NCBI RefSeq assembly: GCF_050908995.1
Contig: NC_135126.1
Span: 12,338,001-12,402,000 of the forward strand
Direction: 5' to 3'
DNA from: Andrena cerasifolii
Lineage: Eukaryota; Arthropoda; Insecta; Hymenoptera; Andrenidae
DNA: 64,000 bases
The notes beneath the pieces are model-generated. The model had not been told where the DNA came from. It saw nothing but the letters and a program-made list of their open reading frames with translations, and ran no database searches. Below, piece by piece: positions 60,686 to 64,000 of the stretch (position 1 is the first letter of the stretch; every line of letters starts with the position of its first letter). The position numbers and the translations under genes were made by a program.

Positions 60686-63600
60686 CTGAAACAGGCGCCG
60701 CTGTGGTTAAAGATTTCTCAATTATTGCTTGAAGCACCGACGAAGACAATTCAAAGAGTCCACGGAACGGAGAAGGTGAGCTCAGCCGCTAAGTAGTTCG
60801 AGTCCGTCGTTGGTCAGACCTTCAAGGTGCTGCAGAATATATTCGATCATCTCCAAACAGTTGAAAAACAAATTAAATCCTTTAATAGAATGAAAAATTC
60901 AAAATGTACAACGAGCCAGTGTATAGGCCTTTATATCCTGTTCTTCCTTGCACCATGCAAACAGGCGAAATTCTACCGCAAGTGGCTACGCGCTTCGTCT
61001 GCCAAGCACAACCAATACATTCAGCGCCGGGAGCTAAATGACGCTTCAACTAACATTATTACTGGGCCGGCGTGTTTCAATTTCACCGGGAAAATCGATC
61101 GCGTCGAAATTCGCCCAGAATCCATCGAGATTTCGAAATAATTCAATGGCGCGTGGATACACGCTATAAGCAGGTAAATGCACGCGGATTATTCACGGTG
61201 ATTTACCATCGAGGATTGTACGCATCGCGTTCGCGGTTAGATTCCCGGCCCGTTGCACGCAAAAATACCCCCAGATTCCGAACTCGAGCATAGCCTCGGG
61301 CACTTTCGATTAAAGGAGACTGCGGCGTTACCGATTAATCTTGTAAGCGGCAGAGATCTGCTGCTCCTTGGATCGTCCGGCGTTAAATTTCACGACGGTC
61401 GGCTATGAAAACTAGATTCCCGAGGGCCGTTCACGCTCCGAATCTCGATGGGGTCCAGGCGGCGGCCGCAAATTCGGTGGGGCGCGGCGCGTGATGAGTT
61501 TACCTGCGGGGTAAAATTACGAAACACCGGCGTCGGGTGCACCTGCAGCTCAGGTGAGCTGACGGGGTCACGCGGACGGGCGCACGGTGGAAATGATCCT
61601 GGCCGGCCGCAAGGTGGGGTATTATGCACGCAACATTTACATGACAAGCCCCTGCACGCGGGCAGGACTATCGATCGGCGGTTTGACGCCTGAACTCGAG
61701 TGCCGCCTAGTGAATTAACCCCAAATTATAGAGCCGACAATAACCGAGGCACGGAGCTGCTCGGCTGTTTGCCCGCGGCGTAAATCAGGATGCCGTATTG
61801 CTTGAATGCCACGCCCCGTTCTGCGGATCTCGTATTATTGTACGCACGCCGGCTGCTCATTGTCCGTCCTTCGTTCCCTTGCGCCCCGTGCGCCACCCCC
61901 TCGCGCTCGTTTATCGAAAACTTCCCTGGCTGACCGATATCGCGGACGATTGTAGCCCGTGTACAACGTGCGCCCGCCGCGAATCGAGCATCGACGTTCA
62001 ATTTGCGGATCGCCTGGCCGAGCTTTCAGTTGTCCCTGTTCAACGCGAGGTCTGCTCGATGAAATATCGCGAGCTTACGAGGCATTCGCGCGAAAACAGG
62101 GGGGGAAACGGTGAGTGGCCAGGGTGGAAGAATGCGAGCTTTCTTTCGAGGAAACGGCTTCTGTTTTCCCGCTCCTCTTTTCACCGCTCTTCCTTTTTGC
62201 ATGGGCGAACATAGTTTCGCTGTTCATTAGCCGGAGGACTGCTCGAGTTGTCTGCTTTTTCTTTTTAAATCGAGCACTCTGGATGTATTTTATGCGTGAG
62301 CATAATGCGTAAACGTTACGATGATATTGGCATGCTAGGGAACGCTTTAGATCAGCTTGGTTCTGCAGTAGTACGAGTCAGTTATACAGTCGCCGCGTCG
62401 CAGGGCAGCGTTGGATCGTTACGTTACAGGTTTAGTTTATCTGTTTTGCGTTGCATCTGCATTTTATGGGTGACACTGTCGCAGCTTTATTATTAATTAA
62501 TATGATTATATTATTATATTATTAATTTATTATTGTCGTTAGTTTATTAACGCGTGACACGTTCGGTTATTGGAAAACAGCTTGAGTTTATACATAATAT
62601 AACCGTTTTAATCATTTAGAGCCACGGACGGCAGTTTATCAAAAATAATTCAATTCATTCTATCGCCTAATTGTCGAGTCCTCTTGTATATTTTAAAGGA
62701 TCAGTGCGCCATTTCAGCTTCCATCCAAGCACCTGATCCCTGGTAATACTTGCGTCGGAATATCAGAGTTTTCCGATAACGTTTCACATTTTTATTTACA
62801 AGCTTCCAGACACGTCGGGCCATCGCCGATCCGCTGATACGAAGCGGAGCGTGTCGCGTGTCGCGGCGCGATTTGCGATTCGGTAATTCGACAGGAAGAC
62901 ATTATTTACCGGGCTCGTGATTGCCGTTCCCGTGAACGCGCTAAAGCGGCGGAAATAAAATGGAAGCTTGCCAGTATCGGGACCCGCTGGAAATTCCTGG
63001 TCCTACGAAAATGACAATGGGATATCACCGTAAAACCTCCGGCCCCAATCGCATTAAATCTTTTTCATTCGTTTGATCGAGCGGCAAGTGACTGGATATT
63101 TACCTGTCCGCGCTTCATAGCGGGGAGGGAAAAAAAGCGGGGAGCAAAACTGTATTAATTTCAACCCTGTCGCCCAGACAATTTAACGCCTTCATTTTCA
63201 CGAAATATTTTGCAATTTCGACGAACATGTCGCCGAATAATTTGGCTCGGGCCCAGAACCAGCAGTCTCCCTCTCATTTTTCTTTTCCTCCCCTACCGTA
63301 TGTGCGTTCTATAAACGGCTCTGCACTGCCGTCCGAATAAATTGGAGGAAGAAAAAAAGAGGAATCTACTGGATATATGCTTTCTATGTTACACGCAATA
63401 CATCTGTTTCCTCTTTCCAAGTCGGTCCGCCATCGTCACAAAAGTTTCCCGCTTTGATTCCTACCCCCTGTTACGCTCGCGTATTAGTCCGATTCCGATT
63501 GTTCCGAGCTGCACAAAGCCATAGGCGTTTACGGCAATATTGACCTTTTTAAATCCTGTTCGGCGAGCGCGTGAATTATTCATCAGGATCTGCTACCCGG

Positions 63601-64000
63601 CGAGACGGGGATACCTACTTATCGGCGCTCGGGAAACGAAATTTATCAGCCGCGCTAAACTGTACACGCGTTCCCAGCCGCCGCGCGGAGCGGCTGGAAA
63701 AAAATACGAACGCGGAATACTTTTCGACGTTTAAAAATTTCCCCCCCCCCCCCCCCGACGCAACGCCTCTCCACTGAGAGATGGAGTCGAATGGGGGAGA
63801 TAAACGGATCTCCCGTCCCTTTCTTTGCTCCCTCGCTCGAGAGCATCGCTCAATATTTGCGAGGAGTACTAACGTTCGCCAAATAAAATGGAACTTCCGT
63901 CTCCGTTTAACTCGTTGGAAGTAATTATCGCTGCGCAGTGTAAAATTGGGCGTGTCGGGGCTGTTTGCAACGCGGTAACGGGCTTTCCCCCGATAGTGGC
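60686..64000 (-). other. Dscam2 intron upstream of the Ig5 exon
   Basis: No exon, RNA gene or delimited repeat was recognised here. It is probably part of a long intron leading to the Ig1-4 exons outside the window. A poly-C run lies at about 63741-63757. Confidence 0.5.

Noticed and set aside
63741..63757. Homopolymer C run as a functional element
   Set aside because: It is most simply a low-complexity tract whose length is unreliable in sequencing.
1..64000. CRISPR arrays, operons, ribosome binding sites, tRNA or rRNA genes
   Set aside because: The window is eukaryotic; the only regular repeats are transposon-internal or microsatellites, and no cloverleaf or rRNA segment was recognised by eye.

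Overview
This is a eukaryotic window, from an insect and most probably a hymenopteran (ant or bee). Genes are split by GT-AG introns, CpG is not depleted, and the recognisable products are animal or insect specific: four DUF4773 secreted proteins, UTP11, FTSJ1, CLN3/battenin, BAP55 and a Dscam2-type receptor. The order and lineage are inferences from this gene set and the base composition. Exon joins below were worked out by hand from splice sites and reading phase.

Layout. 0.8-8.9 kb (+): a tandem array of four paralogous, cysteine-rich, signal-peptide-bearing DUF4773 genes that share one phase-1 intron position but have different C-terminal tails (very long Asp/Glu tail, plain tail, short Asp tail, Thr/Met-rich tail). 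9.0-14.2 kb (-): UTP11 (single coding exon), a 623-residue zinc-finger protein with a disordered body, and the tRNA 2'-O-methyltransferase FTSJ1. 14.2-25.1 kb: about 11 kb with no convincing coding gene, holding three non-autonomous DNA transposons and a possible 5' noncoding exon and promoter. 25.1-31.0 kb (+): complete seven-exon CLN3. 33.4-36.1 kb (-): complete six-exon BAP55 (actin-related subunit of chromatin remodelers), convergent with CLN3. 38.1-64 kb (-): the 3' two thirds of a Dscam2-like immunoglobulin receptor gene, from Ig5 to the stop codon. Its first exons (Ig1-4) lie beyond the right edge.

Notable structure. The Dscam gene has two phase-compatible Ig7 exons in tandem, which suggests mutually exclusive splicing. 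The intron next to them carries a pogo-like transposon remnant with a nested inverted repeat of about 300 bp per arm, and another intron starts at a GC donor. Ten small DNA-transposon remnants can be delimited by terminal inverted repeats plus target-site duplications: four hAT-like (8-bp duplications), one Transib-like (5-bp duplication, RSS-like CACAGTG ends), four or more TA-duplicating elements and one TTAA-flanked element. Almost all sit in introns or intergenic DNA.

The genes do not form one pathway. The array is a family-expansion locus for secreted proteins. The remaining genes are housekeeping (ribosome biogenesis, tRNA modification, lysosome, chromatin) or neuronal (Dscam2).
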